A stretch of 30,559 nucleotides of DNA from Candidatus Auribacterota bacterium. GTDB taxonomy: Bacteria > Auribacterota > JAFGBW01. The notes below the pieces were generated by a model, which did no database searches, was not told the DNA's origin, and saw only the letters and a program-made list of their open reading frames with translations. Of this stretch, positions 16,194 through 24,033 are shown in pieces. The stretch lies in assembly GCA_016932965.1 (NCBI GenBank), contig JAFGBW010000091.1, positions 1 through 30,559 of the forward strand, written 5' to 3'. How positions within the stretch are numbered: the first letter of the stretch is position 1; the number at the start of each line of letters is the position of its first letter. Both the position numbers and the translations under genes were made by a program.

Positions 16194-17630
16194 ATGAAAA
16201 GTCTGAATCTATTTCTTAGCGGATGTTGTTTGTTTATCTTTCTGCTCAGATGGGCTGAGTCTGTTCCTGCGGAGGTGGAGGATGTTTCCGGCCGCACGTA
16301 TTTGAAGTCGGTGATCGGGGAGATTCAACACGCGAGGGCCTCGATATACGGGGTATTTTACATCATTCGTCTGAACAAAAACCAGGGCCCGGTTTTTGAT
16401 ATTCTGAGAGAGCTGGTTAAAGCGAAGCAGAGGAACGTCAAGGTTGAGATTGTGCTGAACAGGGGGACTGACTCGTCATTTGATTCCACCTCGCAGAACT
16501 CAAGGGCATTTTCCTTTTTAAAGAAGAACGGCATTTCAGTTTTTTATGATGACACGAGGGTGCTGACGCATTCCAAGTACTGGATATTTGATGAGACGAC
16601 AGTGATTGCATCCAGCACGAATTTAAGTGAAGCCTCGATTTTAAGGAACCGCGAAGCGGGGTTTTTAGTACGGTCCAGGGAAATGGCGGCAGAGTATCTG
16701 ATGAAGTTCCAGGAGATCCCGAGGTTCAGTCCTGAGCCGGTGAAGGGGGCGATACCTGTGCCGAAGAGTTTTTTCATGGACAGGAAGCTGAGGCCGGAAA
16801 TTGATCCCAATTCCTGTTTATGGAGTTTTTGTCTGCGGGTGTACAAAAAATCATATGAAGATAAGACTAAAGTGGTGGTTTTCACGCCAAAGGACGCGGA
16901 AGATTTTTTTTCATATCCGGAGCCTTATGACAAGGCGAAGCACGGCGGAATGTCTGCGGACAAGTATTTGAGGCAGCAGTTATATCACTGGCGGGAGAGG
17001 CACAAGGGCTTATTTATTTCAGCGAAATGGGACTCGATCACAAGGACGAACACGGTCATATTGAGAGACCAGAACGAGGCGATGGAAGACTCGTTATATG
17101 TGGATGAAATGTTCTTCCAGGACCGGTGGGACATGCGGTTATCATCGCGCGGAATCTTTGCATATTTATATGTCCTAGACAGAACGGATTCAGGGAGATC
17201 AGGAAAATACTTTGAGCAGTTCCAGAAGTCTGCTCATAAGGAATACGGCATAACAGTCAGAGTACTGGGCAATGGTCTGACAGACCTGCAGAGGTATAAT
17301 CTGATTGAGAAATATTACAGCCAGAATATGCAGGATTCACTGGAGCCAAATGGCATACAGTTGAATCCTTTTTACATAATGAAGGATTTCAGCGATAAGC
17401 TGGAGGACCTCCGTTCAAAGACGCCAGGGGACCTGATGGCTGTTGCCCTGGCCATAGCGGACAGGATCAATGAGCCGCACGATTTGAACGTGATCAGGGA
17501 ATTGCTCGTATTAGGTACCAAGTTCGGTGCTGCCAGACTCAAGGAGGCTCTTAAAAGAATCCCTAAAACCAAAGTCAGCCGCTACAGGCAGTGGCCCTAC
17601 TTACGCCAGGTCATCATCAGCGGGGGATAG
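16194..17630 (+). CDS. Exported phospholipase D-like protein
   Basis: A protein of about 478 residues with an N-terminal signal peptide. It has a single phospholipase D superfamily domain in residues 35-170. The HKD motif is clear: counting from the GTG at 16188, H128, K130 and D135 in HSKYWIFDETTVIASSTN, with the downstream serine and asparagine also present. Single-HKD proteins of this kind work as dimers, often as nucleases (Nuc type) or phosphodiesterases. The 300-residue C-terminal part is unassigned. Being exported, it could cleave extracellular nucleic acid or lipid; the substrate is inference. GTG at 16188 is an alternative start. Neither start has a well-spaced ribosome-binding site. 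Confidence 0.85.
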   Translation: MKSLNLFLSGCCLFIFLLRWAESVPAEVEDVSGRTYLKSVIGEIQHARASIYGVFYIIRLNKNQGPVFDILRELVKAKQRNVKVEIVLNRGTDSSFDSTSQNSRAFSFLKKNGISVFYDDTRVLTHSKYWIFDETTVIASSTNLSEASILRNREAGFLVRSREMAAEYLMKFQEIPRFSPEPVKGAIPVPKSFFMDRKLRPEIDPNSCLWSFCLRVYKKSYEDKTKVVVFTPKDAEDFFSYPEPYDKAKHGGMSADKYLRQQLYHWRERHKGLFISAKWDSITRTNTVILRDQNEAMEDSLYVDEMFFQDRWDMRLSSRGIFAYLYVLDRTDSGRSGKYFEQFQKSAHKEYGITVRVLGNGLTDLQRYNLIEKYYSQNMQDSLEPNGIQLNPFYIMKDFSDKLEDLRSKTPGDLMAVALAIADRINEPHDLNVIRELLVLGTKFGAARLKEALKRIPKTKVSRYRQWPYLRQVIISGG

Positions 17631-17638
17631 GGGATGAT

Positions 17639-17925
17639 GGGGAAAAACTTTTTTAGAAAAAAGTTTTTCCCCATACCCCTTTTTCAAAAAATTTTAAATG
17701 ATGCACCTGTGTGTTTTTCAGGGAAAAACACACAGGTGCATAAAATTTTATTAAAAAGGAGATGAGAGGAAAATCATTTCTTCAACTCAGAATTCCCTCT
17801 TCGTGTCCTCGTGGTTAAAATCATTTCCAAAATTTCCATTCTCAATTCTTAATTCTCAATTTTTATATGTCCTGTCCAAAAAACTTCCCCTTTCTCCATC
17901 AACTAACAACCAAAAACCATCACCC
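17639..17925 (-). repeat. Composite repeat, reversed copy with exchanged stem A
   Basis: Reading on the minus strand, modules follow the family order. Stem B at 17639-17672 has perfect 16-base arms. Stem A at 17701-17741 has perfect 19-base arms, but its outer sequence is GCACCTGTGTG instead of GCGCGGAGAG. The shared linkers, heptads (GAATTGA, GAATTAA) and nonad remnants flank it. It lies between convergent genes. Confidence 0.88.
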
Positions 17926-17932
17926 ATTCACA

Positions 17933-19627
17933 TCATGCTGCCATTTCCAAGACTATAATAGAAAAGATGGAAGTCACTTTCTTCCATCGTCCGGAGGCCA
18001 ATTCATTCAGTAAGAACATCAAACGATCCACCTCATTATTCCGCTTGTTTTTCACGGCATCAAACAGAGTCAGGAGGAGATTTCTGGCCAGGGTGATTTC
18101 TTCAGTGGACATGACATTCGTATAGGTTCCTGCCTGGAAAGTCGGGGCTTCAGACACTTTTTTACGTCCTGCCGGCTCATGTTTGGAAGTAAGTAAATCC
18201 ATGCCTAGTACAGGATGAATCCCGCCTTCCTGGTAAAGCCGGGTGCCGGGATAGGGAACGGTAATGGAAACATTGATCAAATCCGGCGGATTCCGGATAA
18301 TATTATCAGCGGTCATTTTGATGCTGTCCCATCCCTGATCGGGATAGCCCACCATGTAAAAGTGCTTAACCTGGATCCCGTATTGTTGTAAAAGACGGGT
18401 TGCAGAAGCCACTTTTTCAAGCTTCAGTTTTTTATGCATGCCTTTTTTTAAAAGAGTGAAATCTCCGGTTTCCACTCCCATGGCAATGCCCACGCAGCCT
18501 GTTCCCTTCAAAGTCTGCACCATCTCCTCGTTGATCCAATCCGCTCTGGCCATGGCCGTATATTGAATAGGGATTTTTATTTTTTGTAACAGGTCCCTTA
18601 ATTTTTCCAGACGATCGAGCTTCACACAGAAATCATCATCAGCAATATTGAATGCAGTGACTCCCTTTTCAGCATATAACTGGATCTCCCTTAAAATTTG
18701 TTCAGGAGAATGCATTTCCAGTTTTGAAAAAATAACCCTGGACGCGCAATAGGCGCAATTGCCCAGACATCCTCTCAAGGTCAATAAGGTTCCGACTGTG
18801 CCGTCGTAGGGAATGCCCTCGAAATTCGAAAAACCCCGGGCATAATTGGACAGATTGATCAGGTCCAGTGATTCCGCAGGCATGGGATATTCGTGCAGAA
18901 GGACTTTTCTTTTTCTTCTGCTTTTAGGAAAGTCGGAAATGTTCCGAATGAGGTCCTCATCCCGGTTTAAAACAACCCCGTTTATGTTATCGGTTTTCTC
19001 TTTTCGGAAAATTCTTAATATCAATTCCGACAGGGCTTCCTCACCTTCTTTTAAAATCGCCACATGAAACGGGGACTCTTTCAGGGCCAGGTTAAATTCA
19101 GAAGGGTTCTGATTCAAAGCGGAAATATGGACCCCGCCTATCACGCGGATGGCTTCAGGAGCAGCCGTTGACGCGAGTTCCGCAATCTCCTCAGCGTGTC
19201 TGTATAAGGGAGAGACAGCGGAAAGCCCGATGAGATCCGGGTTCGTTTGCCTGAGTCTGGTTTTCAGGTCAAAGTCAGGCCCCTCCGCCTGCAGATCAAT
19301 GATTGAGACCTCTATTTCAGGCAATTGTTCAATCTGGATATCCATTCCCAGTGACCGGCATAATACCAACAGAAACATCTTGTCTTTCAGACAGGAGGCC
19401 ATGCTCATTAATCCTATGGGCAACCGGGTGGGCTTGTCCTTGTATTCCGGGTCCTTAGGCAGGATGAAAACCACCCTGATCGGATCTTCCGGAGTTCCTT
19501 TATGGATAAAAGATAATTGATCAAAATTCCGGTGATTCAAAGTCGATTGAGGCGAAAGATGGTCCGGTGCGGAACACAGAACAAAAGAAAGACTCAGGAT
19601 AAGGATTGTGGCTACATATATTTTCAC
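17933..19627 (-). CDS. B12-binding-type radical SAM protein with signal peptide
   Basis: A 564-residue protein. Residues 1-19 look like a signal peptide, followed by DHLSPQS, a variant of the shared motif. Residues 50-205 form a cobalamin-binding-type (Rossmann) domain (IGLSAVSPLYRHAEEIAELA, then RVIGGVHIS) without a clear DxHxxG cobalamin-ligand motif. The radical SAM core follows, with the cluster motif RGCLGNCAYC (C287, C291, C294) and a later GVETGD segment. The architecture matches class B radical SAM methyltransferases and their relatives. Export would be remarkable, because the 4Fe-4S cluster and reductant are cytoplasmic. The leader may instead be a membrane anchor. Product unknown. 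Confidence 0.88.
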   Translation of the reverse strand: MKIYVATILILSLSFVLCSAPDHLSPQSTLNHRNFDQLSFIHKGTPEDPIRVVFILPKDPEYKDKPTRLPIGLMSMASCLKDKMFLLVLCRSLGMDIQIEQLPEIEVSIIDLQAEGPDFDLKTRLRQTNPDLIGLSAVSPLYRHAEEIAELASTAAPEAIRVIGGVHISALNQNPSEFNLALKESPFHVAILKEGEEALSELILRIFRKEKTDNINGVVLNRDEDLIRNISDFPKSRRKRKVLLHEYPMPAESLDLINLSNYARGFSNFEGIPYDGTVGTLLTLRGCLGNCAYCASRVIFSKLEMHSPEQILREIQLYAEKGVTAFNIADDDFCVKLDRLEKLRDLLQKIKIPIQYTAMARADWINEEMVQTLKGTGCVGIAMGVETGDFTLLKKGMHKKLKLEKVASATRLLQQYGIQVKHFYMVGYPDQGWDSIKMTADNIIRNPPDLINVSITVPYPGTRLYQEGGIHPVLGMDLLTSKHEPAGRKKVSEAPTFQAGTYTNVMSTEEITLARNLLLTLFDAVKNKRNNEVDRLMFLLNELASGRWKKVTSIFSIIVLEMAA

Positions 19628-19812
19628 GACTAAGTTAATACCTGATCAGCCAAAGAAGTCAAGTTTGGCAGAGATGGAAAATGTCCCCTTTTTAAAAGAA
19701 TATTAAATGATACGGAAGAGTCCTTTCCTTGAACACCATTCTTCCTGTATGAAAGTATACACAAAAAAAACTCCGGGTGAAATATATTTCATCTTTTTTT
19801 TGTCAATCTATA

Positions 19813-20060
19813 ACCATCAATTAAGAAAGGGCGATGGAAGCTGCGGGGGAAACCTTTTTAAAAAAAGGTTTCCCCCGCACCCCTTATCCAAAAATTTTTA
19901 AATGATGCGCGGAGAGCTTTTTCCGGGAAAAATCTCTCCGCGCATAAAATTTTTTTTATTATTATAGGAGATGAGAGGAAAATCATTTCTTCAACTCAGA
20001 ATTTTCTTTCGTGTATTTCGTGATTAAAAAAAATCCTCTGCGCCACTGCGCGAGTAGTTA
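19813..20060 (-). repeat. Composite repeat, reversed complete copy
   Basis: Read on the minus strand: nonads (ACGAAATAC, ACGAAAG), the heptad tail and linker, stem A at 19905-19945, stem B at 19843-19878 (17-base arms) and stem C (GATGG with CCATC, 19815-19840). Left modules reach further, including CACGGATTT/TACGGATTT at 20379-20399 and the tail at 20440-20460. The stretch 19628-19812 holds no convincing gene. Confidence 0.87.
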
Positions 20061-20440
20061 TTTTCATTGCCTTTCCCCCAAAATTAATATTTAATTTTCG
20101 CATCCAGGGAAAAAGGGAAAAGATATCTATCCAAGTGAAGGGAAGAGCCGTGTTTAATTTATTTTCACGCTCATGGTCTTTTTTTCAAAGCACAACCAAC
20201 GTTACTCCCGGCGGGATTTGGTTCAACGTTTTCCGCCCTAAATGGGGGGAATGATATATTTTGTATAGAATCATTTACCAAATAATTTAATCCGGTCCCG
20301 GGAATTCGAAAAATGAAAATAAACCCAAATATAGATATATAGCAATGCTAATTTTATTCGTCAAAAATATGTATCGTGTCCACGGATTTTACGGATTTTA
20401 ACTCCTGTCAAATAACTATGTTCCAGCTCAAAATTCATGA
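20061..20440. other. Non-coding spacer before the cassette array
   Basis: No gene is supported. It holds an imperfect hairpin in which AACCAA (20194-20199) pairs with TTGGTT (20218-20223) around CCCGGCGGG. This may be a decayed attC. Left-end repeat modules (CACGGATTT nonads, GACAGGAGTT on the minus strand) follow. Confidence 0.4.
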
Positions 20441-20484
20441 CCCCAATTGACCTTCCCTACTTGCGGGTGAAGTCAAACGTGGGA
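20441..20484 (+). other. Degenerate attC-like boundary, first of the plus array
   Basis: TTGACCTTC (20447-20455) pairs with GAAGTCAA (20469-20476) with one extra base, around TTGCGGGT. It is followed by CGTGGGA (20478-20484) in the core-site position. The left half is the tail of the reversed composite repeat. The next gene starts 22 bases later. Confidence 0.45.
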
Positions 20485-20506
20485 AGCAAAAGAAAGGAGA
20501 TTAAGG

Positions 20507-21283
20507 ATGGTGTATAAACCTGGAAAACTGCGTAGGAAGGGAAAAGAAATAGTCAATGCCAGAAATTGGAGTATTGGTATTATAACGGCATTATTAGGTC
20601 TAGGATTCTTCATATCTGAGATACAACGAATAAAAGCACTCAATAATGATCCGATGAATTGGGGTTATTTGGCCCTGTTTATTCTAACAGGCATCTTGGT
20701 ATTTTTGTGGATATGGGCAAGTCAAAAAGAACTGGATCTTCTATTTGACTGGCTCGATCCAGAACGATATGTACCCCCATCTAGCTTGAAAGAAACTATC
20801 ATGATTTTATGGTGTGGCGCAATACTTACGGCGTTACTTTTCTCTTCTAGAGATCCTTATATGTATGGAATTATGTTCTTCCTTTATAGTCTTCTCATAA
20901 TACCATCTGTAAAATACCTCAATGAACAGATAAGAACAGCTATTGATAAGAGTAAAGCAAGGTCAGCGGATGATTTAAACGACCCTAATCAATCAATGAA
21001 AGCGAAACTATACATGGAAGGTGTTGATGTGTTGCATGAATATTTTCTAGAAAGACCCATGTTGAAGCGATTAATAATTATAGCAGTTGCATCTGCAATA
21101 GGTTTAATTGCGGGCATCTATTGGAAACTCTCTGGTCAAAAAATTATTGGAATTTTGTCATATGGAATATTATTTTTAACAATTTTTCTCTCTGAAATAG
21201 TCATCGCACGGTGGCGTTGTATTAGAGATGATAAACTTAGAAAAATTGAAGCTGAATTAGATGAATATATTAGAGATGATTAA
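20507..21283 (+). CDS. Polytopic membrane protein, cassette-borne
   Basis: A 258-residue membrane protein with about six hydrophobic segments (near residues 22-40, 52-70, 98-113, 117-135, 188-206 and 211-230), a basic N-terminus, and a central soluble segment between segments four and five. I recognise no family. AGGAG lies eight bases before the ATG. It is the first gene of the plus-strand cassette array, starting 22 bases after an attC-like boundary and followed 55 bases later by an attC. Its A+T-rich codon use differs from the genes before 19.6 kb, consistent with acquisition. Function unknown. Confidence 0.8.
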   Translation: MVYKPGKLRRKGKEIVNARNWSIGIITALLGLGFFISEIQRIKALNNDPMNWGYLALFILTGILVFLWIWASQKELDLLFDWLDPERYVPPSSLKETIMILWCGAILTALLFSSRDPYMYGIMFFLYSLLIIPSVKYLNEQIRTAIDKSKARSADDLNDPNQSMKAKLYMEGVDVLHEYFLERPMLKRLIIIAVASAIGLIAGIYWKLSGQKIIGILSYGILFLTIFLSEIVIARWRCIRDDKLRKIEAELDEYIRDD

Positions 21284-21337
21284 TCCATAGGAATTCCGGG
21301 TACACAATACTTAATTGTTGAAAAAGGAAGGAATCCC

Positions 21338-21402
21338 GACAAACACATGCACGCTGACCTCATGCGCTGGCGCGCATTCGGTATGGGATGTAGTCGTTGG
21401 GA
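21338..21402 (+). other. attC site 1
   Basis: From GACAAAC (21338-21344) to GTTGGGA (21396-21402). The centre folds as ATGCGC pairing with GCGCAT. AAAAAGGAAGGAATCCC immediately precedes it, as at other attC sites in the window. Confidence 0.65.
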
Positions 21403-21415
21403 AAATATAAACCCT

Positions 21416-22087
21416 ATGATTTTATTTATTTCATCATCTAAAAAATTTATTCTTTTTTTTCTGTTTTGTTTTTTTTGTGCATCTTATTGCTTTGCTGCAA
21501 AAAAATGCCCGAATTGCGGATATATAAACTGTCACCAGGAACGATACTGTCATTCATGTTATACTGACATTTCAAATATCAAAGACGATTCATCTATAAA
21601 TACATCAAAAAAATCAATCGATTTTACCTCAAGTAACCTTAATCTTCAAAAAAATGTGACGGAAAATAATTCTTCATTTTTTAAAATAAAAATCTTTGCC
21701 TACGGAATTTTAGCAGTAGGAATCCTTTTAATCTCAAATCGAATAAAACATGCTTATACAGATTACATGGAAAAGAAAAAGTGGGATGAACGATACAATA
21801 ACTTTAAAAAAGAATCTGCAGAGAATGAAAAAATATGGGAGCAAGAATTTAAAAAAGAAAAAGCAGCAATGGAATTTCAATTAAAACCCTATTCAATTCT
21901 AGGAATCACGCAGGGATCTCCTCAGAATGAGATTAAAAAAAAATATCATGATCTTGTAACAAAATATCACCCTGATAAATTTATTAATGCCTCAAATTCA
22001 GAAAAGGAAATTGCCGCATTAAAGATTAAAGAAATCAATTGGGCCTATAATCAAATAAAAAATATAGTTAAAACTCGTGTGAACTGA
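21416..22087 (+). CDS. Exported zinc-ribbon, membrane J-domain protein
   Basis: A 223-residue protein in an unusual order. A signal peptide (residues about 9-27) comes first, then a zinc ribbon (CPNC and CHSC, with further cysteines, residues 30-50). A transmembrane segment follows at about residues 90-110, then a charged helix, and then a C-terminal J-domain with the HPD motif in YHPDKF. J-domains stimulate DnaK-type chaperones, so topology predicts a periplasmic ribbon and a cytoplasmic J-domain that recruits Hsp70. The frame opens at 21347, but that part lies in the attC. The ATG at 21416 gives a good signal peptide, though no clear ribosome-binding site. Cassette-borne. Confidence 0.82.
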   Translation: MILFISSSKKFILFFLFCFFCASYCFAAKKCPNCGYINCHQERYCHSCYTDISNIKDDSSINTSKKSIDFTSSNLNLQKNVTENNSSFFKIKIFAYGILAVGILLISNRIKHAYTDYMEKKKWDERYNNFKKESAENEKIWEQEFKKEKAAMEFQLKPYSILGITQGSPQNEIKKKYHDLVTKYHPDKFINASNSEKEIAALKIKEINWAYNQIKNIVKTRVN

Positions 22088-22121
22088 GGACAAAGTCAAA
22101 ATAACAATTTAACGAAATATT

Positions 22122-22140
22122 AAGGAAGGAATCCTAGCCA
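22122..22140 (+). other. Left half of an interrupted attC
   Basis: This 19-base stretch matches 22576-22594 with one mismatch (GGAAGGAATCCT/CAGCCA). The attC then stops and an IS110-type fragment begins. It is the left end of the attC of the J-domain cassette. Confidence 0.6.
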
Positions 22141-22143
22141 GTT

Positions 22144-22449
22144 TTTATCACCTACATGGTGATGGGCATCCACTTCATCACTCTTGTTTCCACCCTTTGC
22201 AATCCAGCGGTTTTGTTTGGGATCCGTCACAACGAGGTGTTCCCCGTGCGCATGACATAGATCAACCATCCAGGCTGCCAGCGTTCGTTCCTCGATATAG
22301 ATGGTTCTTGGCTTCTTAATAGATTGACTAAATTGAATGATCGTTTTCTCTGAGGTCGCTGTCTTGGTTCGGGTGACAAGATTCCCTCTTTCATTCACTA
22401 CTGCGGCGTCTATGCTTGCCATGTGTACATCCATTGCGATAATATTCAT
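22144..22449 (-). pseudogene. IS110-family transposase, N-terminal fragment
   Basis: The fragment keeps about the first 90 residues of a DEDD transposase of the IS110/IS1111 family. IIAMDVHMASIDAAVV carries the first catalytic aspartate, YIEERTLAAWMVDLCHAHG the glutamate, and KGGNKSDEVDA the next acidic pair. The remainder is lost: after SDEVDA the frame runs into unrelated codons and stops in attC sequence. AGGAGG sits about eight bases before the ATG at 22449. Related IS1111-group elements are known to insert into attC sites, which fits its place between two attC sequences. It cannot be active. Confidence 0.85.
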
Positions 22450-22482
22450 TGGGTATTCCTCCTTTCGTTGGTTTGTTTGACT

Positions 22483-22501
22483 GTTGCTATTGTATAGCAA
22501 C
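22483..22501. repeat. Perfect hairpin upstream of the transposase remnant
   Basis: GTTGCTAT (22483-22490) and ATAGCAAC (22494-22501) form an 8-base stem with loop TGT. It is probably part of the insertion sequence's regulatory or end region. Confidence 0.5.
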
Positions 22502-22589
22502 TTTGAAAGAAGGGATACCCTCCCTCGACGCCTTATATTCTCAGTGTTAACTAATTGACTTATTCAATAATCAAAAAGGAAGGAATCCC

Positions 22590-22654
22590 AGCCAACACAT
22601 GGAACTGACTTTTTGCGCGGTGCGGGCAAAAAACAGCTCAAGCTGTTGTTTGGA
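22590..22654 (+). other. attC site 2
   Basis: From AGCCAAC (22590-22596) to a core site near GTTGTTT/GTTTGGA (22645-22654). The centre folds as ACTTTTTGC pairing with GCAAAAAAC. The block GTTAACTAATTGACTTATTC lies 45 bases upstream. Confidence 0.6.
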
Positions 22655-22669
22655 AGGAGGGAATATCTA

Positions 22670-23890
22670 ATGAAAAAATCATCTTTAATTTCATTCATCT
22701 TTTTAATGTTAATTCCTTGGGCATTTTCAAAGGAATTAGACAAGGAATTAATCGATTTAATGGAAAAGACACATAATTTCATATCCGGTGCGGAGTATGA
22801 AGTGTCTAAAAGCAAACCAACTGAAATTCCCTTATGTATTGATTCAGGGACGCTATGGATAATCAATTTTATGTGGAAATCTAAAGATGATAAATTCAAT
22901 ATATCGTTAGTAAATCCTAAAGGTAAAAAAATAAAACCGGATAATAAAAAAATTAAATATTTCGAAACAACAGAGGAAGAAGGGGGCCTATCCAGTTTTT
23001 TTTTACTGAATCCTAAATTTGGCATGTGGAAATTTGTTTTATCAGTTGATAAATCTGACCAAGATGCATGTAACATATCCATGATGGTTATGAGTGATTC
23101 AACTATTTCTACTGAAGGAAGCCTTGGCCAGGACATCAGGATTCAGCAGCCAATCCTCTTAAATTTAAAGATTAAAGATGAAAATACCCCGATTCTCAAC
23201 GCCGAGGTCATCGCAGATATTTTTGATGAAAATAATAACTTTATTGAAAAAGTTAAATTGTCAGATGATGGAACAAATGGAGATGAAAAATCAAATGATG
23301 GGGAATATTCGTTTTTATATGAAAATACCAACAAACCTGGAAAATATCATATAAAATATAATATAACGGCAAAATTAAATAATGGAGCTGTTTTAACGCG
23401 TACTGAACTAGCTGGTTATGCTGTAAAAATACCCGTAGAAATTGAAATCCTCGAAATCACAGGCGAATCCACTGTCAGTAAAACCGCGCCTTATCAGCTG
23501 GAAATACAGGTAAAAGTAAAAAATGATCACGGTGTGGATTTTTTTCTGGGCGCTGAACTTTATGATCAGTCAGGTAATAAACATATTTCTTTTGCGCGCA
23601 CGCGAATAGAAGATAATAAAAAGAAACAAGGCATACAAACAGTAACATTGTCTTTCAATACTGATTCCATCTGGGAAGAAAAAATCGATGGTCCTTATCT
23701 CATAAAAGATTTTCTGGCCCACCCACATTCAGATCAAAACGGTTTTCCAACATTTTCTAAATTAACTTATTTAACAAAACCGTATAAAGCATCTGAATTT
23801 GAATACACCAGGGGCAATAAAGGCAAAAGGAGATGGGGACCTGTTTACATTATCGGCAAGGACGGAGTCAGGAAATTATTGGAAGAATAG
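22670..23890 (+). CDS. Secreted Ig-like domain protein, cassette-borne
   Basis: A 406-residue secreted protein with a signal peptide (residues 1-20). Residues 50-150 look like a beta-sandwich of the pre-peptidase C-terminal type (TLWIINFMWKSKDDKFNISL). A second domain at about residues 165-255 contains DDGTNGDEKSNDGEYSF, the signature of the Ig-like domain seen in surface proteins with VWA or choice-of-anchor X modules. A third beta-rich region follows. No catalytic residues are seen; an adhesive or structural role is inferred. GGAGG lies nine bases before the ATG at 22670. The attC begins right after the stop. Confidence 0.82.
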   Translation: MKKSSLISFIFLMLIPWAFSKELDKELIDLMEKTHNFISGAEYEVSKSKPTEIPLCIDSGTLWIINFMWKSKDDKFNISLVNPKGKKIKPDNKKIKYFETTEEEGGLSSFFLLNPKFGMWKFVLSVDKSDQDACNISMMVMSDSTISTEGSLGQDIRIQQPILLNLKIKDENTPILNAEVIADIFDENNNFIEKVKLSDDGTNGDEKSNDGEYSFLYENTNKPGKYHIKYNITAKLNNGAVLTRTELAGYAVKIPVEIEILEITGESTVSKTAPYQLEIQVKVKNDHGVDFFLGAELYDQSGNKHISFARTRIEDNKKKQGIQTVTLSFNTDSIWEEKIDGPYLIKDFLAHPHSDQNGFPTFSKLTYLTKPYKASEFEYTRGNKGKRRWGPVYIIGKDGVRKLLEE

Positions 23891-23893
23891 GAA

Positions 23894-23967
23894 TTCCTCC
23901 CTTTGTTTTCACCCGGCGGGGGCTTAATGCAACGTTCTTATCCCTGCGGGTGAAGCTGATGTTGGAA
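23894..23967 (+). other. attC site 3
   Basis: TTCACCCGGCGGGGG pairs with TCCCTGCGGGTGAA with bulges around an 18-base loop. It ends in GCTGATGTTGGAA, core site GTTGGAA at 23961-23967. The inverse core site is degenerate (TTCCTCC for TTCCAAC). Confidence 0.7.
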
Positions 23968-24033
23968 TTTTTATCACAAATCAACGACTTATGAATTTAG
24001 TTTCATAGTGAAATAAGAAGGGAAACACAATAT

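Noticed and set aside
19707-19901. 64-codon frame before the repeat
   Set aside because: It runs into stems B and C of the composite repeat and has no coding character.
20189-20236. Possible additional attC around CCCGGCGGG
   Set aside because: AACCAA/TTGGTT pairing is present, but no convincing core-site pair could be placed; it is kept only as a remark in the spacer entry.
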